Position numbers and translations under genes: made by a program. A stretch of DNA of 64,000 bases from Pseudomonas alcaliphila JAB1 (GTDB lineage Bacteria > Pseudomonadota > Gammaproteobacteria > Pseudomonadales > Pseudomonadaceae). The stretch spans positions 62,001 through 126,000 of the forward strand of contig NZ_CP016162.1 of NCBI RefSeq assembly GCF_001941865.1. Reading direction: 5' to 3'. Position 1 is the stretch's first letter; each line of letters opens with the position of its first letter. The notes below the pieces were generated by a model. It saw only the letters and a list, made by a program, of their open reading frames with translations. It ran no database searches and was not told the DNA's origin. Positions 8,946 to 16,700 of the stretch are shown in pieces.

Positions 8946-10175
8946 TCAGCCGAAGAACCAGTAGGTGACGGTGATCGCTGCGATCACTCCCGCCAGCTCC
9001 GCCAGCAGAGCACAGCCGACGGCGTGGCGAGCACGCTGGATACCCACTGCGCCGAAGTAAACCGCCAGCACGTAGAAGGTGGTTTCGGTGCTGCCCTGGA
9101 TAGTCGCCGCGGCCAGCGCCGGGAAGCTATCCACGCCATGGGTCTGCATGGTCTCGATCAGCATGGCGCGCGCTGCACTGCCGGAGAACGGCTTGACCAG
9201 GGCGGTGGGCAGCGCATCGACGAAACGGGTGTCCCAGCCGAAGGTTTCCACCATCCAGCGGATGCCGTCGAGGCCGAATTCCAGGGCGCCGGAAGCCCGC
9301 AGCACGCCGATTGCACAGAGCATCGCCACCAGATACGGCAGCAGGCTCTTGGCGATATCGAAGCCTTCGCGCGCGCCTTCGATGAACTGCTCGTAGACCT
9401 TGACCTTGCGCAGTGCGCCGACCACCAGGAAGGCCAGAATCACGCCGAACAGGGTCAGGTTGCCGAGCAACGATGACAGCGCCGCCAGAGCGGTGGCGCT
9501 GAGACCGGCAAGCAGGGCCATGAAGCCACCGAGCAGCAGCGCTCCTGGGATCAGGTAGGCCAGTACCACCGGATCCCACAGACGCAGACGCTGCATTAGC
9601 GCTACCGAGAGCAGGCCGACAAGGGTCGAGGCACTGGTTGCCAGCAGGATGGGCAGGAACACCAGGGTCGGATCGGCTGCACCCTGCTGGATGCGATACA
9701 TGAAGATAGAGACCGGCAGTAGCGTCAGCGACGAGGCATTGAGCACCAGAAAGAGAATCTGCGCGTTGCTCGCGGTGAGCTTGTCCGGGTTCAGCTCCTG
9801 CAGACTGCGCATGGCCTTGAGGCCAATGGGCGTGGCGGCATTGTCCAGGCCCAGGCCGTTGGCGGCGAAGTTCATGGTGATCAGCCCGAGCGCCGGATGG
9901 CCGCGCGGCACTTCCGGCATCAGGCGCGCGAACAGTGGGCCCAGCACGCGCGCCAGGGCATCCACCAGGCCGGCTTGCTCGGCGATGCGCAGCAGGCCGA
10001 GCCACAGGGTCATGGTGCCGAACAGCAGCACCATGACTTCCACCGACAGCTTGGCCATGGCGAACAGGCTCTCGACCATGGCGCCGAACACCGCCGGGTC
10101 ATCGCCGATCAGCCAGCGGGAGAAGCCCGCGACCGCTGCCACCAGAAAAAAACTCAGCCACAGGCCATTGAGCAT
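8946..10175 (-). CDS. Nucleoside recognition domain (SpmA/SpmB-like) membrane protein
   Basis: 409-residue inner-membrane protein that joins two Gate/nucleoside-recognition domains. The N-terminal half resembles SpmA, with NFAANGLGLDNAATPIGLKAM around residue 110. The C-terminal half resembles SpmB, with PFSGSAARAM and QGSTETTFYVLAVYFGAVG. In Bacillus these are separate spore-maturation proteins. In pseudomonads the fused protein exists without sporulation and its role is unknown, possibly transport. The start at 10175 (MLNGLWLSFFL) is preferred to 10229 because the extra 18 residues lack family character. Confidence 0.87.
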   Translation of the reverse strand: MLNGLWLSFFLVAAVAGFSRWLIGDDPAVFGAMVESLFAMAKLSVEVMVLLFGTMTLWLGLLRIAEQAGLVDALARVLGPLFARLMPEVPRGHPALGLITMNFAANGLGLDNAATPIGLKAMRSLQELNPDKLTASNAQILFLVLNASSLTLLPVSIFMYRIQQGAADPTLVFLPILLATSASTLVGLLSVALMQRLRLWDPVVLAYLIPGALLLGGFMALLAGLSATALAALSSLLGNLTLFGVILAFLVVGALRKVKVYEQFIEGAREGFDIAKSLLPYLVAMLCAIGVLRASGALEFGLDGIRWMVETFGWDTRFVDALPTALVKPFSGSAARAMLIETMQTHGVDSFPALAAATIQGSTETTFYVLAVYFGAVGIQRARHAVGCALLAELAGVIAAITVTYWFFG

Positions 10176-10307
10176 GCCGTACCCCCTCGTCGTTCTGGCG
10201 GGGGATGATAACGCGTCGCCCCATTCCATGGGACGTCCGGCAAACTGCCGTTACGTGGTCCTTCGGCGGTCAGGTCGCTTCCCTGCCTCGATAAGCGGAC
10301 ACCATGT

Positions 10308-10769
10308 CTAGTACCAGTTGGGATCACTGCGCAGCTGTTCCATCAGCATCTGCTGGACCTCCTCGTCCGGGTCGCCCAACCAGCGCAGGCTGGCGTGTTC
10401 ACTGGGCGCGCGATCCTCGGGCAGGCCATCGGGCACCTGCACGTACAGCGCATAGGCTTCGTCGTCTTCCCATTCGAAGGCGACATAGGCGCGCTGGCCG
10501 AAACATCTGTGCGCTTCGCAGACCTGGCCGACCAGGTAGCGATCACTATCGGCTTCCACTGCCTGCATGGGGGTAGAAAGGCCGCTGAGATTGATCAGCC
10601 AGTCCGGCAGGCGCTCTTCGTCCTTTACCAGGGCCTGCCAGGCTTGGCGGTACTCGGCGTTGCTGGTCAGCAACTCGCCTGGATGGAAACTGGTGTCGCG
10701 GTCGGCGGCCTGAGCCGCCAGGGCGCCGCCCATCAGCAGGGCGGCGGCAATGGCGTGAATCGACTGCAT
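10308..10769 (-). CDS. Ivy-type (inhibitor of vertebrate lysozyme) periplasmic protein
   Basis: 153-residue exported protein with a Sec signal peptide ending at ALAAQA-ADRD (about residue 22). A central CEAHRC segment followed by FGQRAYVAFEWEDDEAY matches the CxxHxC loop by which Ivy plugs the active site of C-type lysozymes, the two Cys forming the loop disulfide. Family length is about 150, so it is full length. It would protect the cell wall from host lysozyme or control endogenous lytic transglycosylases. AGGGAGAG precedes the ATG. Read leftward, after the two small membrane genes. Confidence 0.83.
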   Translation of the reverse strand: MQSIHAIAAALLMGGALAAQAADRDTSFHPGELLTSNAEYRQAWQALVKDEERLPDWLINLSGLSTPMQAVEADSDRYLVGQVCEAHRCFGQRAYVAFEWEDDEAYALYVQVPDGLPEDRAPSEHASLRWLGDPDEEVQQMLMEQLRSDPNWY

Positions 10770-10779
10770 CTATCTCTCC

Positions 10780-10944
10780 CTAAAGACGCGGGCGGCGGCC
10801 CATGACGAACGAGACGATGAACAGCACCAGGAACACCACGAATAGGATCTTGGCGATACCTGCAGCAGTGCCGGCGATACCACCGAAGCCCAGTACTGCG
10901 GCGATGATGGCGATGATCAGGAAAGTGACTGCCCAACTAAGCAT
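10780..10944 (-). CDS. DUF1328 (YtjA-like) small membrane protein
   Basis: 54-residue hydrophobic protein, [22 protein letters not shown] followed by a second membrane segment and the basic tail MGRRPRL. This is the DUF1328/UPF0391 pattern, a stress-linked two-helix inner-membrane protein of unknown mechanism. The ATG at 10944 has a GGAGAAAC ribosome site; an upstream in-frame extension is not family-like. It sits between a second small membrane gene and the Ivy-type gene. Confidence 0.9.
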   Translation of the reverse strand: MLSWAVTFLIIAIIAAVLGFGGIAGTAAGIAKILFVVFLVLFIVSFVMGRRPRL

Positions 10945-10963
10945 GATGTTTCTCCTCGATGGA

Positions 10964-11161
10964 TCAGTGGGTAATGGCCCAGGCAGGCCAGGGGTCTTGC
11001 GCGTTGCTCGGGTCCAGAGGCTGGGGCGCAGCGCCCGTGGGCAGCTCCAGCTCGGCGGTATTGCGGCTCGCGCACAGGGTCTGGCCAATCAGTACAACGC
11101 TGGCGAGCGTCAGGCTGAGCAGAAGCAGCAAGGTGGCGAGCACCAGAGCAACTATCCACAT
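10964..11161 (-). CDS. Hypothetical small membrane protein
   Basis: 65-residue protein with one N-terminal transmembrane segment ([20 protein letters not shown]) and a short proline-rich hydrophilic tail. CAGGAGA sits 6 bases before the ATG, which supports translation. It reads in the same direction as, and 19 bases upstream of, the DUF1328 gene, so the two may be co-expressed. I do not recognise a family. Confidence 0.62.
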   Translation of the reverse strand: MWIVALVLATLLLLLSLTLASVVLIGQTLCASRNTAELELPTGAAPQPLDPSNAQDPWPAWAITH

Positions 11162-11524
11162 GGCGATTCTCCTGTTGCGTTGGAGGCGGATGGCGCGCTA
11201 TCCGTCTCTTCCTTGTTCTGCATTGCAACCGGTGCATGACCGGTCACTCACTGGGAACATTGCAGCACCCGTGCCAGACTTTTTATTTTTATAAAAGCCT
11301 TGTAAATCATAGCTTTACGTTTTTCAGACGGCCTTGGGAGGCAGGCATACTGCCCGAACGAGGTTTGCCCGGTCGTGCGTTTTGCCCGACCGGGCATGGG
11401 CTGTGACGTTTTACGCCCTGCCAGAGTGGTCGCTCGTCGACTGCACAGTCGGTATACTCGCTGCGCCCGTGTGCCATGCGGGTTCCGCGCCCAGAACAAC
11501 AACCGCGCCGCGAGTCTCGAACCG
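11162..11524. other. Intergenic region with 10-bp inverted repeat and thioesterase promoter
   Basis: 363 bases between divergent genes. An AT-rich tract lies at about 11279-11325. A perfect inverted repeat TGCCCGGTCG / CGACCGGGCA is at 11366-11375 and 11387-11396 (loop 11). A TATACT -10-like hexamer is at 11453-11458, about 65 bases before the thioesterase start. No gene is supported here. Confidence 0.5.
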
Positions 11525-11929
11525 ATGAACGACTACGAACAGGAAGACCCGATTCCCCAGGGTGACCTCGCCCTGCAGATCACTGCGTTGCCGCGCGAGA
11601 CCAATGGTTTTGGTGATATCTACGGTGGCTGGCTGGTATCGCAGATGGATCTCGCCGGCACCGCGATGGCGAGCAAGGTTGCAGGTGGCCGCGTGGCGAC
11701 CGTTGCCATCGATCGCATGGCCTTTCTCGTACCGGTTGCCGTGGGAGCGCAGCTGTCGTTCTACACGCAGGCGCTGGAAGTGGGGCGTAGCTCGATCCAG
11801 ATGATGGTCGAGGTGTGGAGCGACGATCCGCTGTCCAACGAGTGGCGCAAGGTCACCGAAGCGGTATTCGTGTTCGTCGCCATCGACGGCAGTGGTCGCA
11901 CTCGTCCGGTCCCGCCGCGACGCGGTTGA
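11525..11929 (+). CDS. Acyl-CoA thioesterase, YciA/hotdog family
   Basis: 134-residue hotdog-fold thioesterase that hydrolyses acyl-CoA. TNGFGDIYGGWLVSQMDLAG is the conserved hotdog helix with the catalytic Asp, and VATVAIDRMAFLVPV is the following strand; length fits YciA (about 132). The start at 11525 (MNDYEQEDP) follows a region that would otherwise add 50 arginine- and cysteine-rich residues, so the longer frame is not used. A rho-independent terminator follows at 11964. Confidence 0.9.
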   Translation: MNDYEQEDPIPQGDLALQITALPRETNGFGDIYGGWLVSQMDLAGTAMASKVAGGRVATVAIDRMAFLVPVAVGAQLSFYTQALEVGRSSIQMMVEVWSDDPLSNEWRKVTEAVFVFVAIDGSGRTRPVPPRRG

Positions 11930-11963
11930 CGTTCACCCAGCGCAAACGCGAACTGCAGTAACG

Positions 11964-11990
11964 AAAACGCCGGCTAGAAGCCGGCGTTTT
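11964..11990. terminator. Intrinsic terminator, usable from both strands
   Basis: AAAACGCCGGC, a 5-base loop, then GCCGGCGTTTT: an 11-bp perfect stem between the convergent thioesterase and TRAP binding-protein genes. Confidence 0.92.
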
Positions 11991-12004
11991 GTTTTGCTGA
12001 GCGA

Positions 12005-13105
12005 TCAGCCGCGGATGTTGTAGATATCCTTCTCGTTGCTTTCCGCGTATTCGTACAGGCGCTTGAGGTAGGCCTTCTGGTGTTCCCACACCTTGGTTGC
12101 TGCCGGGTCGGCCGCTGCGCTGGCATCGACCACCTCGGCCGCCACTTCCTTCAGGCGGGCCAGGACTTCGTCCGGCAGGCGGCGAACTTCCACGCCGTCG
12201 GCCTTGAGTTGCTCCATGGCCTCCATGTTCTTGGCGTTGTAATCGTCGAGCATGTCGGCGTTGACATCACGGGCTGCGGCGCGAACGATGGCTTGCAGAT
12301 CCGCAGGCAGGGTTTCCCAGGCCTTGATGTTGACGTCCAGCTCGAACAGAACGCTCGGCTCCTGCCAGCCCGGGGTGTAGTAGTACTTGGCTGCTTTGTG
12401 CAGGCCGAGGGCCAGATCGTTGTATGGGCCGATCCACTCGGTGGCGTCGATGGCGCCAGTCTGCATGGCGGTGAAGATTTCACCAGCCGGCATGTTGACC
12501 ACGGTACCGCCCATCTTGGTCAGCACTTCGCCGCCCAGGCCCGGGGTACGCATCTTCAGGCCCTTGAAGTCGTCGACCGAGTTCATTTCCTTGTTGAACC
12601 AGCCAGCGGTCTGTACGCCGGTGTTGCCGCAGGCCATCGGCAGCACGCCGAAGGGTTTGTAGACTTCTTCCCACAGCTGCTGACCACCACCGCGGTGCAG
12701 CCAGGCGTTCATTTCCTGGGCATTCGGGCCGAATGGCGAGGCGCAGAAGAACTGCGCAGCCGGGACCTTGCCTTTCCAGTAATACGGTGCGCCGTGACCC
12801 ATCTCGGCGGTACCGCGGGAGACTGCATCGAATACTTCCAGTGCCGGTACCAGTTCACCTGCTGCGTACACCTTGACCTTCAGGCGGCCGTTACTCATTT
12901 CATCGACCAGCTTGGCGAAGCGCTCGGCCCCCACGCCGACGCCCGGAAAGTTCTTCGGCCAGGAGGTGACCATCTTCCAGTTGAAGGTTTGGGAACTCGA
13001 ACCCTCTTGGGGTGCTGCGGCGCTCTTGGCATCTTCTTTACAGCCAGCCAGTGCGGTTGCTGCAAGGCCTACGCCCGCTGCGGCGAGTATGTCGCGACGT
13101 TTCAT
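12005..13105 (-). CDS. TRAP transporter solute-binding protein (DctP family)
   Basis: 366-residue extracytoplasmic solute receptor. The N-terminus MKRRDILAAAGVGLAATALAGC carries a twin-arginine-like RR and a lipobox with Cys at 22, so it may be a Tat-exported lipoprotein. The mature domain has the DctP fold: TSWPKNFPGVGVGAERFAKLVDE near the start, then MRTPGLGGEV and TEWIGPYNDLALGLHKAAKYYY, which resemble 2-oxoacid or lactate receptors of the TakP type. It is transcribed divergently from the two permease genes across 244 bases, an unusual split for a TRAP set. Substrate assignment to 2-oxo acids or related carboxylates is inference. Confidence 0.92.
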   Translation of the reverse strand: MKRRDILAAAGVGLAATALAGCKEDAKSAAAPQEGSSSQTFNWKMVTSWPKNFPGVGVGAERFAKLVDEMSNGRLKVKVYAAGELVPALEVFDAVSRGTAEMGHGAPYYWKGKVPAAQFFCASPFGPNAQEMNAWLHRGGGQQLWEEVYKPFGVLPMACGNTGVQTAGWFNKEMNSVDDFKGLKMRTPGLGGEVLTKMGGTVVNMPAGEIFTAMQTGAIDATEWIGPYNDLALGLHKAAKYYYTPGWQEPSVLFELDVNIKAWETLPADLQAIVRAAARDVNADMLDDYNAKNMEAMEQLKADGVEVRRLPDEVLARLKEVAAEVVDASAAADPAATKVWEHQKAYLKRLYEYAESNEKDIYNIRG

Positions 13106-13225
13106 GCAATGCTCCTTCTTGTTGTATTGGTCTTACCACGGGATCGCCGAAGGTAGACCGGGCGTGAATAACATAGGGGGTCGTGACCTACAAGCCTAGC
13201 TAATACGACTAAAGTTGTACGGGCA

Positions 13226-13255
13226 TTGCTGCATTACCGGTAGCCTGCCTAGAAT
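13226..13255 (+). promoter_or_regulatory. Candidate promoter for the TRAP permease genes
   Basis: TTGCTG (13226-13231) and TAGAAT (13250-13255) are 18 bases apart, about 95 bases before the DctQ start, inside the 244-base divergent region. Assigned by eye only. Confidence 0.3.
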
Positions 13256-13349
13256 CGCCGGCCTGCGGCTCACAAGGACGCAGGCGGCGTGACGTGCAGC
13301 CGACCGGCTTGCTGTCCTGTCTCCTACTCATAACGATAAAGGACTCACT

Positions 13350-13895
13350 ATGTCCGACAAGCCTTCATTTCCCCTAGCTCTTGCATATCTGATCGATGCG
13401 CTCAACAGCTGGTTCGGCAAGGCCTGCGCCTGGCTGACCCTGTTCCTGGTGCTTGGCACCACCATCGTCGTGGTACTGCGTTACGGTTTCGGTATCGGCG
13501 CGACAGCCCTGCAGGAAGCCGTGCTTTACGCTCACGCACTGGTGTTCATGGGCGCAGCGTCCTGGGTGCTGCAGCGCAACGGTCACGTGCGTGTGGATAT
13601 CTTCTACCAGAAGTTCAGCGGCCGCCGTCAGGCGCTGGTGGAGATTTTCGGTAACCTGCTGTTCCTGCTGCCGGTCGCGCTGTTTCTCGGCTGGGCCAGC
13701 TGGGACTACGTCAGCAATGCCTGGTCGACGCTCGAAGCCTCCAGCGAGTCTGGCGGCCTCAAGTTTGTCTATCTGCAGAAAAGCATCATCCTGGTACTGG
13801 TCATCAGCCTGGTACTGCAGGGTATTTCCAATCTGATCAAGGCGCTCTACGTCTTCAGCGGTCGCCTGCCGGCTCCGGAGGTGAATCATGGCTGA
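13350..13895 (+). CDS. TRAP transporter small permease subunit (DctQ)
   Basis: 181-residue inner-membrane protein with four hydrophobic segments, typical of DctQ. The LQEAVLYAHALVFMGAASWVLQRNGHVRVDIFY region (about residues 53-85) is the family signature. Preceded by AAAGGA. The downstream DctM gene starts inside its last codons (8-base overlap), so the two are translationally coupled. It forms the membrane complex with DctM and works with the divergently encoded binding protein; transport is sodium-driven in the family. Confidence 0.94.
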   Translation: MSDKPSFPLALAYLIDALNSWFGKACAWLTLFLVLGTTIVVVLRYGFGIGATALQEAVLYAHALVFMGAASWVLQRNGHVRVDIFYQKFSGRRQALVEIFGNLLFLLPVALFLGWASWDYVSNAWSTLEASSESGGLKFVYLQKSIILVLVISLVLQGISNLIKALYVFSGRLPAPEVNHG

Positions 13896-15264
13896 GTTGA
13901 TGGCGATTCTGCTGTTCGTCAGTATTTGCGTGGCCTTGATGGCCGGCTTCCCGGTGGCGTTCACCCTGGCCGGCGTTTCCCTGTTGTTCGCCGCTATCGG
14001 CGTCGTCACGGGCACCTTCGACCCCGGTTACCTCAGCGCCCTGCCGAACCGTCTGTTCGGCATCATGAACAACCAGACCATGCTCGCCGTGCCGCTGTTC
14101 GTGTTCATGGGGGTGATGCTGGAACGTTCACGGGTGGCCGAGGACTTGCTCGAGTCCATGTCGCGCCTGTTCGGCACCCTGCGTGGCGGCCTGGCGATTT
14201 CCGTGTGCGTGGTCGGCGCTCTGCTGGCTGCTTCTACCGGTATCGTCGGTGCCACCGTGGTGACCATGGGCCTGCTGGCACTGCCGACCATGCTGCGCCG
14301 CGGTTACGACCCGGCCATTTCCACCGGGACGCTGGCTGCTACCGGCACCCTGGGGCAGATCATTCCACCTTCGATCGTGCTGGTGCTGCTGGGTGACGTG
14401 ATGTCCAGCGCCTATCAGCAGGCGCAGTTGAAGATGGGCATCTTCTCGCCGAAGACCGTATCGGTCGGCGACCTGTTCATCGGCGCGCTGATTCCCGGGC
14501 TGCTGCTGGTTGGCCTGTACATCGTCTACATCATCGTAGTCGCTATCCTCCAGCCGAAGAAACTGCCGGCGCTGCCGCAGGAGGAACTGGGTCCGATCGA
14601 GTGGGGCAAGCTGGGCAAGGCGCTGATTCCGCCGCTGATCCTGATCGGCGCGGTGCTGGGCTCGATCCTCGCCGGTTATGCCACGCCAACCGAGGCTGCT
14701 GCGTTGGGTGCCGTGGGCGCCATGTTGCTGGCTTTCAGCAAGGGCAAGCTGAACTTCGGCCAGCTCAAGGAAGTGGCCTACGGCACCACCGAAATCAGTG
14801 CCATGGTCTTCATGATCCTGATCGGTGCTTCGCTGTTCTCGCTGGTGTTCCGTGGCTTCGGCGGTGAGGCATTGATCGAGGACGTGTTCGCCCAGCTGCC
14901 AGGCGGCGTGCTGGGTGCGTTCTTCCTGGTGATGCTGGTGATCTTCCTGCTCGGCTTCATTCTCGACTTCATCGAGATCACCTTCGTGGTGGTACCGATC
15001 GTCGGGCCGGTGCTGCTGGCCATGGGCCTCGATCCGATCTGGCTGGGCGTGATGATCGCACTGAACCTGCAGACGTCCTTCCTCACTCCGCCATTCGGCT
15101 TCGCGCTGTTCTATCTGCGTGGCGTGACGCCGGCGAGCATTCCCACCAGCACTATCTACAAGGGTGTCGTGCCGTTCATCCTGATCCAGATTCTGCTGCT
15201 GGTAATCGCCTACATCTTCCCGGGGCTGATCACCTGGCTGCCGGAGCAGGTCTACGGCAAATAA
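13888..15264 (+). CDS. TRAP transporter large permease subunit (DctM)
   Basis: 458-residue permease with about 12-13 transmembrane segments; it is the channel-forming subunit of the TRAP system. Typical segments include LFVFMGVMLERSRVAEDLLE near residue 70, the GTLGQIIPPSIVLVLLGD loop near residue 155 and LNLQTSFLTPPFGFALFYLRG near residue 395. Full length for the ion-transporter superfamily member. It overlaps the DctQ gene by 8 bases and is followed by an intrinsic terminator, ending the two-gene operon. Confidence 0.95.
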   Translation: MAELMAILLFVSICVALMAGFPVAFTLAGVSLLFAAIGVVTGTFDPGYLSALPNRLFGIMNNQTMLAVPLFVFMGVMLERSRVAEDLLESMSRLFGTLRGGLAISVCVVGALLAASTGIVGATVVTMGLLALPTMLRRGYDPAISTGTLAATGTLGQIIPPSIVLVLLGDVMSSAYQQAQLKMGIFSPKTVSVGDLFIGALIPGLLLVGLYIVYIIVVAILQPKKLPALPQEELGPIEWGKLGKALIPPLILIGAVLGSILAGYATPTEAAALGAVGAMLLAFSKGKLNFGQLKEVAYGTTEISAMVFMILIGASLFSLVFRGFGGEALIEDVFAQLPGGVLGAFFLVMLVIFLLGFILDFIEITFVVVPIVGPVLLAMGLDPIWLGVMIALNLQTSFLTPPFGFALFYLRGVTPASIPTSTIYKGVVPFILIQILLLVIAYIFPGLITWLPEQVYGK

Positions 15265-15282
15265 GTATCGCTGGCTGGTTTG

Positions 15283-15315
15283 GCAAAACGCCCGTCCTTG
15301 TGATGGGCGTTTTGC
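15283..15315 (+). terminator. Intrinsic terminator after the TRAP permease operon
   Basis: GCAAAACGCCC and GGGCGTTTTGC pair around an 11-base loop and are followed by TTTTTG. Confidence 0.88.
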
Positions 15316-15363
15316 TTTTTGCGTTGTCACACTATCTGTCATCTATCTCAGCGAGAGGTCGTC

Positions 15364-16266
15364 ATGAGCACCGCCCAAGTCGAACGCGTGGAACTGGATC
15401 AACTGGTCTGCTGGCGCATCCGTGCCGCTGACAGCGAATTGCTGGTGGCCCAGCAGGGTGCGCAGATTCTCAGTTACCAGCAGGGCGAGCAGCCGCCGCT
15501 GATCTGGCTAAGCCCGGATGCGGCCTACCAACGTGGCCAAAGCGTGCGTGGTGGTGTGCCGGTGTGCTGGCCCTGGTTCGGTGACCTGCGGCGCAATCCG
15601 CAGGCCGTGCAGGCGCACTATCATGAGAAGCAGGCGCCGGCCCACGGCCTGGTGCGAGCGCTGGACTGGGAGCTGCTGGGCATCGACGAGGAGGACGACA
15701 CTGTCACTCTGCGCTTTGCCTATGACACGCGTAATCAGCCGCTGGACGGCTGGCCCAGGGACGTCGGCCTGACCTTCGTCGTGCGTCTAGCGCAGGATCT
15801 CAGCATGAGCCTGGAAACCCACAATCGCGGTGACACGCCCCTGACCCTGAGCCAGGCGCTGCACAGCTACTTCGCCGTCAGCGACGTGCGCCAGGTCAGC
15901 GTCGAGGGGCTGCAGGCCTGTCGTTACCTCGACACCCTGCTGGACTGGCAGGAGCTGCGTCAGCAGGACGAACTGGGATTCAGCGCCGAGACCGATCGCA
16001 TCTACCTCGATACCCCTGCGCGGCTGAGTATCGTCGACCCCGGCTGGGGCCGGCGCATCCATCTGGATGCCCGTGGTTCACGTTCGGCCGTGCTGTGGAA
16101 TCCCTGGATCGACAAGGCCAGGCGCCTCTCGCAATTTCCCGACGACGCCTGGCAGAACATGCTCTGCATCGAGACGGCCAATGTGCTGGAGGATGTCGTG
16201 CAGCTGAAAGCCGACGAGCGGCATCGTCTGGAGCTGCGCCTGTCCAGCGAGCCTCTGCTGAACTGA
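15364..16266 (+). CDS. D-hexose-6-phosphate mutarotase (YeaD-like)
   Basis: 300-residue aldose-1-epimerase-fold enzyme that interconverts anomers of glucose 6-phosphate and related hexose phosphates. Features include the RGGVPVCWPWFGD strand, the QAPAHGLVRALDWEL segment with the conserved His and Arg, the ALHSYFAVSD motif with the second His and WNPWIDKA near the end. The ATG at 15364 (MSTAQVERVEL) follows GAGAGG. An in-frame start 15 codons upstream overlaps the terminator region and is not favoured. Confidence 0.9.
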   Translation: MSTAQVERVELDQLVCWRIRAADSELLVAQQGAQILSYQQGEQPPLIWLSPDAAYQRGQSVRGGVPVCWPWFGDLRRNPQAVQAHYHEKQAPAHGLVRALDWELLGIDEEDDTVTLRFAYDTRNQPLDGWPRDVGLTFVVRLAQDLSMSLETHNRGDTPLTLSQALHSYFAVSDVRQVSVEGLQACRYLDTLLDWQELRQQDELGFSAETDRIYLDTPARLSIVDPGWGRRIHLDARGSRSAVLWNPWIDKARRLSQFPDDAWQNMLCIETANVLEDVVQLKADERHRLELRLSSEPLLN

Positions 16267-16580
16267 CAGGCGCTGAGCTGGCTGGCTGTCCTGGCATAAA
16301 GCCAGCTCTCTGGACAGTGGCTGGCATCACAAAAAATAATATCAATGCGCCAGCAAGTGTGATGCGCCACTAATTTGCTAGTAAGTAATTTCTTACAACT
16401 ATCCAAGGGCTTATCTGAAACGCAAAACATCGATAACAACTTGTCCTAAGTGCGAGACAAATAGTCGGCACTGGCGTTCCAGTAATAATCTGTAAGATGT
16501 CGACGAATGTTAGGTGTTTCACACTTTGGGCGGTTGCTCACCTCCGGTCATGGGGCTAGGATGCCCGACCTATAAGGATC
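16267..16580. other. Intergenic region before the T6SS operon, with weak sigma-54-like site
   Basis: Part of a 434-base gap that is clearly more AT-rich than its surroundings from about 16330 on. It opens with an 8-bp inverted repeat GAGCTGGC / GCCAGCTC (16275-16282, 16301-16308) that could end the mutarotase transcript. CGGCAC-N5-TTCCA at 16466-16481 resembles the sigma-54 consensus TGGCAC-N5-TTGCA but lacks the -12 GC, and TGGCAT-N5-CAGCT at about 16292-16307 is an alternative. A sigma-54 promoter is expected because the operon encodes an Sfa-type activator. No gene is seen. Confidence 0.3.
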
Positions 16581-16624
16581 TTGCGCAATTTGTTGCACAA
16601 ACAACTGCGCAAAAAGTTGCGCAC
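16581..16624. repeat. Four 8-bp near-palindromes at exact 12-bp period upstream of tssA
   Basis: TTGCGCAA (16581-16588), TTGCACAA (16593-16600), CTGCGCAA (16605-16612) and TTGCGCAC (16617-16624) start 12 bases apart, with unrelated 4-base spacers TTTG, ACAA, AAAG. The array ends 77 bases before the tssA start. Periodic sites of this kind look like binding sites for an oligomeric regulator. I cannot name the protein; Sfa from this operon is one candidate. Confidence 0.7.
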
Positions 16625-16700
16625 TGCGATGTTTTCTCTAAGCCATAGCGGCGATATGAGATTTCGCGGAAGTTGCCCACTTTAATAGTCGAGTCATGGA

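Noticed and set aside
13200..13211. TAATACGACT, matching the first ten bases of the T7 promoter
   Set aside because: The following bases (AAAGTTG) do not match the rest of the consensus, and no phage-type RNA polymerase or phage genes are present. A chance match.
14128..15342. 404-codon antisense frame across dctM
   Set aside because: Gln/His-rich shadow of a membrane-protein gene, with no domain.
16581..16624. Replication iterons
   Set aside because: Only four octamers with no Rep gene, DnaA boxes or AT-rich melting region nearby. A regulatory array fits better.
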